DNA of 64,000 bases from Hermetia illucens (lineage: Eukaryota; Arthropoda; Insecta; Diptera; Stratiomyidae), in contig NC_051855.1 in the NCBI RefSeq assembly GCF_905115235.1, positions 11,770,388 through 11,834,387 of the forward strand, given 5' to 3'. The notes beneath the pieces are model-generated. The model was not told the DNA's origin. It worked only from the letters and a program-made list of their open reading frames with translations, and searched no databases. A program made the translations under genes and the position numbers. The first letter of the stretch is position 1. Every line of letters begins with the position of its first letter. This document shows, piece after piece, positions 42,137 through 52,760 of the stretch.

Positions 42137-43629
42137 CCTAATTTAAATGAGGCAACTTGATTGAAACAGTGCTGACTTTCCTTCAGTCAAGGCTTTGTCG
42201 ATCCATTCTCGAGATACAGACAAACCCAGCGGATTCCTTATACAACGGCTTTTTGCTTTAAATTTGATCATTTACTGGAATTATGATAAACAATGATTCA
42301 TTTGGTGGAGTTTAGTGTTATTTTCACTTCATGCTAATCCCTTAAGAGCGCATCCTTCGTGATAAAGCGGAGTATTATGTCATATGTTTTTGCGTTTGTC
42401 GCCCGTCCTGTTTCCAATCTGGTAATAATACATTGAATTACAAATAAGAAAAAAAACAAGAATTTCATTGAAAAGTCAGTTTTGTTTCTATTTATTTTAC
42501 TTCTTAGTCCATAAAATGTTCGTTAAATTGGTTTAGAAAAGAAAAAAACTTGAAAGTAAGAACAGAGAACACGAGATGATTTCATTTAAAAGGAGGAAAT
42601 GCAAACTGCAAACTTTGTAAATGAAATAAAAAACAATAGAGTATTTTATCTGTGATAAAACCAGTTGATCATATAATACTTTTTATTTTGTATATTTAAT
42701 TTTCCGTTTATCATTTCGAAATTATGTATTATATCATGAGAAGATAAAGATAAAAAATGTGTAACTTGATACATTTTTCGGAAATATGTCGATACAAACC
42801 AACATAAAATTTAAAAACATTGTATATGGAGAATTCCGACACTTTTTTAGAACTGGAAATCAATCATACGCAATATCTGATATTGAATTTAAAAAAAATA
42901 TAAATAAATATCTGCCTCAACTAATTTGGAATTTGTGTATGAAATATATATTAGTTAAAATCAAAATAAAACGGTATGGATACGAATCGCACACCAATGT
43001 TGATATATAAAGACTATTCAATTTTTCAAAGTATAAAATTGAATTAACACGTAAGGATAGGCCAAAAACGAATGCGAATTTATTATAAATCATTGGCAAC
43101 ATTTCTAAAAAAAAAAAAGAAGAAAACAATACAAAACATAATGTGTTGCATCAATTTTTTCATTTAATTTTAAGCATTAGATAATTCGCCAAGAAACATA
43201 TGAAACAAAATAATAATATAACATCGATAAAAATTTGGCGAAACAAATTGATATTAATTTTACAGTAAATTTTGCATGTAAAGTATGTCATTGATCTCGT
43301 CTAATTTACCTATTTTTGAATGCTTGATATGACGCCAACTTCTTACAGACAAACAAAGATAAAAATTGAATCTCTCTTTTCTCAAATATATAAATATTTT
43401 TTTAGTTTTCTTTTTTTTTTAGTTTTTGTTTTTTAACTGTTACTACATAATATATATATCTGTGAGCCTTTTCTGTGCGCTTTTTAACACTTGAAACTTG
43501 AATGAAACTAAATAATTGAAGTTTCCCAGTGAATTACAAGCACGTTATTGAATTTGGGAGTTTTTAACATAAAACTTCATAAGAGATATATTTGCACCCA
43601 GAAAATATTGCGGTTTGAGTTGATATAAG
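42137..43629. other. AT-rich intergenic DNA
   Basis: Long AT-rich stretch with many short A and T runs. I see no gene, RNA or mobile element. Confidence 0.5.
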
Positions 43630-43980
43630 TTTATATAATCATAGTTCTAATTATTCAATTGATAGTTTTGTTTTACAAATATAATTGATAGTTTTTGCTA
43701 TTGAATTGATAGTTTTTACCATCAATTTGATATTATATTTACCAACTTCAAAGTTCTTTGCTATCCAATTGATAGTTTTTGCTAATCAATTGGTAGTTTT
43801 TCTAGTCAGTTTGATAGTTTATACTATTCAATTCATAGTTTTTGCTAGCCAATTGACAATTTTCGCTATTCGATTGATAATTCTTAGTTTCACAATTCAT
43901 TGGTAGTTTTCTGCTATTCAGTCATCAATTTCGCTAATCAGTTTATAATTGTATGTTGCTAATTAATTTATCAATTTACT
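43630..43980. repeat. Degenerate 21-bp-period minisatellite (array 1)
   Basis: Units approximate TTGATAGTTTTTGCTATTCA plus A. At least nine consecutive units from about 43685 keep an exact 21-base spacing; outer units drift. Because 21 is a multiple of three the array gives an open frame with a 7-aa period. Each unit is an imperfect dyad (TTGATAG against CTATTCAA). Confidence 0.85.
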
Positions 43981-44275
43981 ATTCAACTCCCCGTTTCTGC
44001 TATTCACTTAGCACGTCGAAGTCCGTGTCCTCGAAAAATAAACAATCATATAAAGGTGCATGACACAACTCTTTCCAAGCAAAAACAACAACACCCATAA
44101 GACTGGAGGGCAGAAATTTTGGCTCGCTATTTCTCCCTTTTCCTTTCCTCTGCTCCATTTCCTCTCTTTTCTTCGCCCCATTTCCCTCCGCCTTCCTTTC
44201 TCCGCCCCATTTGATAACGTGATCAGATAGGTAACGAAAATATGGGTGGATTCTCATTTAAAAATCACAAACACC
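43981..44275. other. Junction between array 1 and the ~200 bp tandem repeat
   Basis: Contains a CT-rich part (44125-44215) similar to the CT-rich tail of the repeat units that follow, so it may be an eroded flank or incomplete unit. No gene. Confidence 0.4.
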
Positions 44276-45780
44276 GTACGGAAGTAGCCCGCTTCTGCGA
44301 ATAAGAAGAGAAAAAAAACATTGCTTGACTAGTTGACCACTTCACTCTTCACTCGCGGGCGGTCGGAACCAAAAGGAAGTGGAAGTGCAACGCGCCGGCC
44401 TCGTACCAGCAATGCAGTCGGTGGTGGTTCTTGCCTCCGATGTTCTGTCACATCCTCTTCTCTTCCCCTGTTTCCTTTTCTTCTTCCCTTCCCGTTTCCT
44501 TTTCCTCTTCCCTTCCCCTGTTTCCTTTTCCTCTTCCTTTCCTTCGGCCCTTTTGTCCTTTGTACGGAAGAAGCCCACTTTTGCGAATAAGAAGGGAAAA
44601 AACACTGCTCGACTAGTAGACCACGTCTTCACTCGCGGGCGGTCGAAATCAAAAGGAAGTGGAACGCGGCGGCTTCGTGCCAGCAATCTTGCCTCTGATG
44701 TTCTGTCACACCCTCTTCCCTTCCTCTGTTTCGCTTTCCTCTTCCTTTCCCTCGGCCCTTTTGTCCTTTGTTGGGAAGAAGCCCGTTTCTGCGAATAAGA
44801 AGAGAAAAAAACACTGCTCGACACGTAGACCACGTCTTCAGTCGCGGGCGGTCGGAACCAAAAGGAAGTAGAAGTGCAACGCGCCGGCCTCGTGCCAGCC
44901 CTCTTTCCTTCCCCTGTTTTCGTTTTCCTCTTCCTTTCCCTCGGCCCTTTTGGCCTTTGTACGGAAGAAGTTCTATTCTGCGAATATGAAGGGAAAAAAC
45001 ACTGCTCGACTAGTAGACCACGTCTTCACTCCCGGGCCTGCCTCGTGCTGGCAATGCAGTCGGTGGTGGTTCTTGCCTCCGATGTTCTGTCACACCTTCT
45101 CTTCCCTTCCCCTGTTTCGTTTTCCTCTTGCTTTCCCTCGGCTCTTTTGTCCTTTGTACGGAAGAAGCCCGCTTCTGCGAATAAGAAGAGAAAAAAAACA
45201 TTGCTCGACACGTAGACCACGTCTTCAGTCGCGGGCGGTCTCTGGAACCAAAAGGAAGTGGAAGTGCAACGCGCCGGCCTCGTGCCAGCAATGCAGTCGG
45301 TGGTGGTTCTTGCCTCCGATGTTCTGTCACACCCTCTTCCCTTCCCTCCTTCTGGTACTACGGCGTGCTCACCCATATAGCAAAAAGTTGTTTCACGCAT
45401 TCACTTATACATAAGGAAAAACTTGCCAATTTCACCAATACATTGGCAAGTCCGGGCGGTATGTCAAACACAGCTAATCGGGTTTTCGGTACATCTCGCT
45501 CATGCTCAAGGGCAAAACAATTTGAAATCATGTGTACTCGCATTGATTTCCCCCCTCGAGGGGCAAGGGGGAGTGAAGTAGCTGTCTAGTATCTAACTGT
45601 GCTTTGTACGAAAGAAGCCCACTTCGGCGTATAAGAAGGAAAAAAAAACACTGCTCGACTAGTAGACCAGGTCTTCGCTCGCGGGCGGTGGGAATCAGAA
45701 GGAAGTGCAACGCGCCGGCAATGCAGTCGGTGGTGGTTCTTGCCTCCGATGTTCTGTCACACCCTCTTCCCTTCGCCCCA
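44276..45780. repeat. ~200 bp tandem repeat, six units, with a 250-bp interruption
   Basis: Units begin at GTACGGAAG or a variant: 44276, 44562, 44770, 44959, 45156 and 45604. Lengths are 286, 208, 189, 197 and about 197 bp, with the last running into the CT tract. Each has a GC-rich core (cgcgggcggtcggaaccaaa, cgcgccggcctcgtgccagc, gtggtggttcttgcctccga) and a pyrimidine-rich tail. 45353-45603 is unrelated sequence inserted into unit 5/6. Units stay open in several frames on both strands, which makes long but probably meaningless reading frames. Confidence 0.9.
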
Positions 45781-46412
45781 TTTTCTTTTTTTTCCTTGCC
45801 CTTTTTTCTGTTCTAACCATTTTTGCCCTTCCCTTTTCTCTTTTTGCCCTTCCATTTTCTCCCTTTTTTTGCCCTTCTCTTTTCTCTCTTTTTTTTGCCC
45901 TTCCCTTTTCTCTCTTTTTTGCCCGACTCCTTTCCCCCTTTTTTCCCTTCGACTTTTTCCCTTCGATTTTTTCCCTTTTTTCCCTTCGATTTTTTCCCTT
46001 TTTTCCCTTCGACTTTTTCCCTTTTTTCCTTCGACTTTTTCCCTTGGACTTTTTCCCTTTTTTCCCTTCGACTTTTTCCCTTTTTTCCCTTCGACTTTTT
46101 CCCATTTTTCCCTTCGACTTTTTCCCTTTTTTCCCTTCCACTTTCTCCCTTTTTTCCCCTCCACTTTCTCCCTTTTTTCCCTCCCCCTTCCTCCCTTTTT
46201 TCCCTCCCCTTCCTCCCTTTTTTCCCTCCCCCTTCCTCCCTTTTTCCCTCCCCCTTCCTCCCTTTTTTCCCTCCCCCTTCCTACCTTTTTTCCCTCCCCC
46301 TTCCTCCCTTTTTTCCCCTCCCCCTTCCTCCCTTTTTTCCCTCCCCTTCCTCCCTTTTTCCCTTTTCTCCTTGTTTCTCTTTCTTCCCCTTTTCCCGCCC
46401 ACTTGCTACTTC
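45765..46412. repeat. ~640 bp polypyrimidine tract
   Basis: The plus strand is almost only C and T, made of loosely repeated ttttttcccttcgac and then ttttttccctcccccttcct units. The early part keeps some A and G; the later part from about 46130 is nearly pure. It follows directly from the CT-rich tail of the last ~200 bp unit, from which it probably expanded. Its 240-codon frames are low-complexity and not evidence of a gene. Confidence 0.9.
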
Positions 46413-46430
46413 TTTTTTTTTTTAATTTAG

Positions 46431-46513
46431 ATGGTAATGATCCAAATCGAATGCGACAGCAACCATACGTTACACATGCATACATTGATCACGAGAGTCA
46501 AGCAATAAAATAA
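46431..46513 (+). CDS. Candidate terminal exon (28 codons) after the pyrimidine tract
   Basis: A T-rich tract ends in AATTTAG at 46424-46430, a good acceptor. Read in the phase that needs one upstream base, the exon gives (G)AT GGT AAT... = DGNDPNRMRQQPYVTHAYID then HESQAIK and a stop at 46511-46513. AATAAAATAAA overlaps the stop and a run of A follows at 46521. The phase equals that left by the helicase donor at 30264, so an alternative last exon of that gene is possible, as is a separate gene or chance. No protein family recognised. Confidence 0.3.
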
Positions 46514-46915
46514 ATTTACAAAAAAAAAACGAGGAGAATAGTGTGACTGCTTCGGTTGATAAGAAAAAGTTCAAAGTCGAAATAGTACTTTTTACCCATC
46601 ACGAATTCAACCACAATAATCACATGTTGACCAGTTGCGACTGGTGTCGCGTGTTATACGCTCATTTGGTAAGGTAGGTGCAAGTGCATCACGGAAGGAG
46701 GGTATACCAGCATAGTTGAAGTGTCGTGACTTTGCAAATCTGATATGCGATCACGATTTTTCCAAAGAGCAAAACAGGAATTGGCTTTCAATTTAGAACC
46801 TTAATCAAGGAAACTAATCCAGTCCCATAAAGTGTATTTGATCATCTTACGATCTTACTGCTAACCCTGAACAGCTAAACTAGCACTTTCTAGTGCTACC
46901 GTCAGAAGGTAATAG
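46514..46915. other. Unassigned
   Basis: Mid-AT sequence without a recognisable feature between the candidate terminal exon and the next open frame. Confidence 0.4.
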
Positions 46916-47234
46916 CTAAATTTGAAGATACCTCCGAGACACATTCGCCAAAGGACTACCCAAACTGGCTCCACAGCTAAAATTCAACCTTAGAAAGTCT
47001 GTCTTTTTTACATGCCAGAAATCTAGCTTCCTTCGTATATTGCACTTTGTATTGCCTAATGATGTTGAAGCCACACTTGGAGAGAATACATTCTCCGAGA
47101 TTTCTTCATGTTTGAAGATTTTCCTGGCGGTCATTTGCCTTGATGTCGAATGCTGGTGGATTTGTTTAAAAATTTGGTCAGGTTCCAGTAGAAATTTCAC
47201 AGTTTTTGACTCAGGGTTGAATGTGATCGAATAG
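46916..47234 (-). other. Unrecognised open frame with protein-like composition
   Basis: Minus strand stays open from the array-2 edge to a stop at 46916, giving about 105 codons outside the array: SITFNPESKTVKFLLEPDQI, STSRQMTARKIFKHEEISEN, SPSVASTSLGNTKCN, KLDFWHVKKTDFLRLNFSCG. The mix of charged and polar residues looks more like a real protein than the low-complexity frames around it. There is no start outside the repeat array and no known domain, so a decayed exon or transposon gag piece are alternatives. Confidence 0.3.
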
Positions 47235-47900
47235 TCTTTACCATCTGATTGATAGTTTTTGTTGTTATTAAATGAATGATTTTTTTTTAGTATTGAATTA
47301 GTAGTTTTGCTATTCATTTGATAATTTTTCTTATTCATTTAATAGTTTTGCTATTTAATTACTTTTATCATTCGTTTGATAGTTTTTGCATTAAATTCAT
47401 ACTTTTTTATATTCAGTCGTTAGTTTCGTTGTTCAATAGTTAGTCCTTACTATTCAGTTGATGGTTTTCCCTGCTCAGTTAATGGTTTTCCTTGCCCACT
47501 TGATGGTTTTCCCTGCTCAGTTAATGGTGTTCCTTGCCCACTTGATGGTTTTCCCTGTTCAGTTGAAGATTTTTCTGCCCTCCAATGAATGGTTGTGTCA
47601 TTTAATTTATATTGTTTACCATTCACTTGACAATTCTGTTATTTAATTTGATAGTTTTTGCCATTCGATTGATAGTTTTTGCTATTCAGTAACTCAATTC
47701 ATAATCCTTATCCTTCATTTGATAATTTTCGCCCCATTCAGTTCATAAGTCCTTGCTGTTCAATTAAATTGAAACTTTTGCTATTCAGTTGATAGTTTTT
47801 CTATAAAGTTCATGGTTTTTTTCTCCGGAAAATTCATAATATTTCCATTATTCATAGTTTTCATCAATGAATTTTGATAGTTTTCATCATTCATTTGACC
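47235..47900. repeat. Degenerate 21-bp-period minisatellite (array 2)
   Basis: Same unit as array 1 (ttgatagtttttgctattca), more diverged and longer. At 47456-47580 six units alternate as two types (cagttgatggttttccctgc and cagttaatggttttccttgc), giving a 42-bp higher-order period. This shows local amplification of a two-unit block after the original array had diverged. Confidence 0.85.
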
Positions 47901-50900
47901 ATTATCTTCTGACAAATAGCGTAAAAACAAATTTTAAGGTATATGTAGGAGGTTTATTCAATAGGAAGTGTTCTGTTTTGTTTATTTTGGTTTTATTTCA
48001 TTTTTTTTTTCTTCTTTACACTTATAGAACCAAACGATGAGACCGTATAAAGAAAAATTATATTACTAGTAACGGTAAAAATGAATTTGCGTGCAAATTT
48101 TTCCTTCACTTGTTGAAAATGAGAATCTAATTGAGAAAGTTGCTATGCAACAAATTTATATACAAAACGTGCGAATAATTCATATTCGTTATATCTCCAA
48201 ACTTTTTATTCGTATTTTATGAATGTCTTCCTTCACCGTAAGGAGAATTAAAAAAAAAATAAATGAACAAATGAGGTTTTGTTCAATTACAAAATCCTTA
48301 AAAACATGGATGTGATTCAAATAATACGACGGCTGTCAGTAGTGATATATATATACATATATGTTCACGTATATGTGGATTTTCCTCCATTTAGTAGATG
48401 GTGTACTTTTAATTTCTGTTTTTGTTTTTATATTATTTTCATTTACACTTATCCCTATAACGAACCTAGCAGTTATTTAGCCCTTGATTTGAGAAAAGGA
48501 TGATATATTTTATTCTGTAAACTAGAATTAGAAGAATTAAACATTTTAAAAAAAAAACGAAACAAGAAAAAAACATGAAAAAGGCTGTGTTCTATATATA
48601 TTTATATATATTCTAACCTGTCATTAAAGTGATCTCTTTATATACATGTGTAGGAGGCTGATTTCATTTTTAAGATGTTCAACTGCAAGATAGAATACAA
48701 ATTTAGGAACAAAAAGAGTAAATTTAAAAAAAAAGAATTTCTTCTAAAGGCTAGTGAACGGAAAAAAAAACTCTTAAATGAAAAAAAATATAGAGTGATG
48801 AACATACGATTACGACGAATCCAAAGAACACGAAATTATCTGTTGCTTTTAAGAGAAGGAGGCTTTGTTTGCATTTCGAGCGGACAAGAAACAACAACCT
48901 TCTAGAATTATATAACACATGGTTCCTTAGCATATAAAGAAGGATGACTTTTTCTTCTGCTGCTTTCATTTACGCATATTAGATCAGATATCTTGATATG
49001 GATTTTTCAAATGTCCTTGAAATGTTTCTAGGTATATCCTGAGCTAGGTCAGGGATTTAGGGTGTATTAAAACCATGTCCTAGCTCGATATATCTACGCT
49101 GCTATAGAGTAACCAGCCCTTCTAATCTAGATATGTTCTTAGGAAGCTTTGAACGTGCCTGTATTGAAGCTGGCTATGTAGCATCAATGGCTTTCGATCA
49201 GCATCCTGTGTATGTCACAAAGTCTCATTTCATAGTAATTTGACGCTGATATATCAGATCAAATTCAAGTCGGAAGTTATTTAGAACGTATCATCTTTGG
49301 AATTTCTGTAGGATTAATTTCAGGTACATAGTATAATCCTTGCCCTGTGCCAGTTCCATTCGAAATCCATTCCTGTAAAATTGATTCAGTAGTTTTAGAA
49401 ACTTGGCGTTTGAAAGCTACAAATTTTATCAAAATAGGACACAGAATATTCCCTAGTTTTGCAATTTTTAGCAGCAAGAGAATGAAAGAAAGCTAGAATA
49501 TGTGTATTGTCCAATATGCATTTATATCACAATCCATTTGGATTTCTTTGTACTTCCGAATAGATACTAAAAAATATGTTGAATATAAAAATAAATCAGG
49601 CGCACATATTAAGGGAAATGTCTGTTAGTATTACTTTATTTTCGTTGCTCGACCTTTGGATATATACTTTCATTCCCATACTTTGTTGAGAACATATATA
49701 GAAACAACTAATAGAAAATCACTTGCGTGAGAAAGCATTCAAAACTAGATAGTGCTTTATATTCGAAAGCAAGGGGAAGATTCTGGAAGTGCTGGAAGAA
49801 TCAGTTGAAAAAAAGAACCACCAATCTCATGCTTAATTTTATTCTAGTTCTGGTAGTAAACGATTTTGTGATAAGTTCAGTTTTACATTTCCATTGAGGG
49901 GAAAGATCCTTTTATACGAATTCAGTAGTTATTATTGCAAACTCCCATGTTTTTATATTCGCGTAGACTGCAGATATATACCCGGAATTATATCGGTTAA
50001 TTGGAAGAGGAGGGCTATGTTGTCGAATTATCTATCTCACTTCCATTCCCCTTGGTTTCTGTGATTTCTCTTTTACAAGAAATAAAATAATTTTTCGCAT
50101 TAATAAGTTGATCAGATTTACGTTTTAGGAAGACGTTAAACATACGTGAAAATTAAAATTGAATCTTTTTTTGGTTTGTCTCAAGTTCAACTCAGGTGTG
50201 ATCGCGCGTATTGTGTATAGAAAAAACTAAAAGTAAAAATCTCCAGAAGAATAGAAAACAATCCGGAACGTATCACTTTGAGGTGAAACGGAAACGCCTA
50301 ATAGTGTTATTTTATAATATATACAATGTAATTTTAAAAATATATATTTCATAAGAATATATAAGTAAAGTAAAATTTATATTTACATGTAAATAAAAAA
50401 GGGGACGAGAAAAAAATATTGCAAATATTTTTTATCGACAAGAAAATCGAACAAAATGCAACCAAAATCAACTGGTATCTACTGTATTTTAAATCATTTT
50501 TGTTTTTATTATTTTTTTCCTTATTATTGTTCTTATTTTTGTTTTTTTTAAATATTATTTTCGAGACAAATTATTTAATGAAGCTAAAGAAAATATGAAA
50601 CGAAACAAACATGGAAGCACTAACGAGTTATACAAAATAATTTATGCCATTGATCGACTGATTTTTTAGGATAAGGAGATTCCTCGACAAGCTACGCGGA
50701 TAAAACACGATTTCTAAAGAAAGAAAGAAAATGAAAAAAGAAGTACACACTCTTAAAACAATTTTCTCTCAATATTTTTTAATGTTTGAAAGCAAAAAGG
50801 CTATTTATATATTTATTCGTTATATTGAAAATTACAATCTCAGAATTTACGTACGTATTAAAACTTTGTAGTTGAAGGGGAGGGGGAAAAAAATATGTCA

Positions 50901-51480
50901 AAATACTTAAACTCGAATCAATATGGGTATTTTCTATATATATGAAATGAAAAGAGAAACATTGACAACTTGATTGTAAAACACTTAAAAGAAAAAAACA
51001 ACACAAAACGAAACAACGGATATACAAATAACTCGCAACTTGCGAAGAAAACAAGGCAAGAAAAAATACATTAAATAATAAGAAACGCGAGTAAAAAATA
51101 TTGAAATGAACGAGACATTTTTTTTTATATATATTGCGGGAAACTAATTCATCATTTAACCTTTCTTTCATGATGAGAATTAAAATAAAAAACAAGATTC
51201 AAATTATTTAATTTTTTTTCTCAATTTAAATGAAGAAAAAATACATAAATCATGCAGGTCCAGAATTAGAAATTCTTTACTGTAACCAAAAAACATTGAA
51301 GTGATGTCACATTTACAACACAATTTATAGAAGAAGAAAATCCATGAAAAAAAAAACAAGCATAAATGTATAATTTAGGGAACGAATTGAAATAAAATTT
51401 GAACAGAAAATATAAAAGGATAAAACGGAAACGAAAATCTTTTTTTTCTTTAATTTTGTTACTTGAATCTAGACTGAGAT
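47901..51480. other. AT-rich intergenic DNA
   Basis: About 3.6 kb of very AT-rich sequence rich in A runs. Short frames such as 49277-49477 (minus) and 50779-51195 (minus) match nothing I know. No RNA gene or transposon recognised. Confidence 0.45.
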
Positions 51481-51629
51481 CTGTTACAGCGTCTTCGTTT
51501 CCAGAGCGGAACAGTACACTAGGCGAGAAAGCTAGTCTGCATTGTCCCCGACGCCACGAATAGTGAGTGAGTTATATCGTCCAATAAAATCTAAGAGCGT
51601 GTCAATAATGCGATTGTCAGGTTATAAAG

Positions 51630-51700
51630 GGTGCGGCAGCACAACTTCCTTTTCTCAAAACTCAATAAAATCTATTGTATTTCAAGGGCGAGACATATGC
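51630..51700 (+). mobile_element. Relic end of a DD41D-type transposon
   Basis: 'gggtgcggcagcacaacttc', then a near-match to 'ctcaaaactcaataaaa' and 'attgt', matches the inverted ends of the element at 52761-55352. Only one end is visible, so this is a solo terminal relic or one side of a MITE. Confidence 0.55.
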
Positions 51701-51920
51701 ATTATGTCACAAGCCAGTAGTTTATTCCAATATTAGTAATCATGTTAGGTACTTCAGAATATTTAGGCTAACCCACTGTATACACATCCCAAGCTTCTTC
51801 CTTTTTTTTTGGGGGATGTTTCTCAGGTTGCACAGGTATACTGTTTGCAGCCTGCATTGTTTTTGACCTGTGGTGAGCTGAACCACACTCAGAGGGCAAC
51901 TCTGAGTTCCCCCAATGACC

Positions 51921-52352
51921 CTCACTGAGAGATCGGTATTCGTCACCCAGCTAAGGATTTACCTGGGGTATTTCCTGTCTGACTTTTCACCCAGCCGTAG
52001 GTTTACCTGGGGTTTTTTCCTGGCTAAACCGACGAATACAAGGATGCCCATTGGAGCGACCAGTCCCTCACTGGCTTTAAAGTATAAAGCACATAGGGAG
52101 AGTCTTGCTCAATCAGGAGCATTCTCATTTCTTTTTCATACTACTTCTCTTCCCAAGTTTTGTTTCTGATCTTAAAGATCGGTATTCGTCATCTGATGAA
52201 TACAAGGATGCCGTCTTGGAACGACCTGCCCTCCCTGTACTTTGGAGTGTAAGTACATCAGGGAAGGTCTTGTCTCCATCAGTAGCATTCTCCTTTCATA
52301 CTCCTACTATCCTCCTTTCTTCTCTCTTACCTCTGTTTTTGATCTTGAAGTA
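51921..52352. repeat. Imperfect tandem duplication of unknown sequence
   Basis: Copy A (about 51930-52172) and copy B (about 52177-52352) share in order 'gatcggtattcgtca', 'gaatacaaggatgcc', 'gg(a)acgacc...ccctc', 'gtcttg(c/t)ct', 'cat(c)a(g)gagcattctc' and 'tgtttctgatctt'. Copy A has an extra ~75 bp with its own internal repeat ('cacccagc..taggtttacctggggt'). The sequence may belong to an unidentified mobile element. Confidence 0.7.
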
Positions 52353-52399
52353 AGAGGTCGGAGGACATGGAGCTGCCCTAAGTAGAATGTAGCTACACC

Positions 52400-52751
52400 T
52401 CCATATTGGATGCTCATATTATGTCCAAATGAGAGGGTTTGCTGCTTCCATACGAGTAGTCTCAGCCACCTATACGCAAATCTGGTAGTAAGATAAGAAA
52501 CCAGATATGCATTAAGATTGCTACACCAACCTTACGTTAGTCAGTGATAGCAACAAATAATAGGATGAGCTTGTAGCCAGAACACAACAGAAAAGTGCTT
52601 GTCTGAGGACGGGGACTCGGTACTGTGAGGGAGGGGACCCTGTCTTAGAGTAACAGCTGTTGTAGTTTGTGGATATCTCATAACGAGAACACTGAATTAG
52701 AGAATGGTCACAGGCGGATAGTCACGGGTCAAGCCATCTTGTAATGTAGAA
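52400..52751. other. Unassigned, possibly RTE 5' flank
   Basis: Mid-GC sequence between the duplicated block and the DD41D transposon. It might be the 5' UTR of the RTE element that continues after the transposon at 55362, but no diagnostic motif is present. Confidence 0.3.
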
Positions 52752-52760
52752 TACAAGGTG

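Noticed and set aside
43685-43906. 73-codon hydrophobic frame resembling a membrane repeat protein
   Set aside because: It is the translation of the 21-bp minisatellite; periodicity comes from the DNA repeat and no start or splice site supports it.
44333-45414. Overlapping 100-160 codon frames in the ~200 bp tandem repeat
   Set aside because: The same peptide recurs with each repeat unit and in several frames on both strands, so openness reflects the repeat and not a gene.
45695-46513. Long open frames (235-257 codons) on both strands in the pyrimidine tract
   Set aside because: They are low-complexity repeats of Phe/Pro/Ser or Lys/Gly/Glu that follow from the C/T composition. No start context, domain or splice support except the short end after 46430, which is listed separately.
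43630-47900. CRISPR-like array (21-bp units)
   Set aside because: Units are contiguous without unique spacers and the DNA is eukaryotic.
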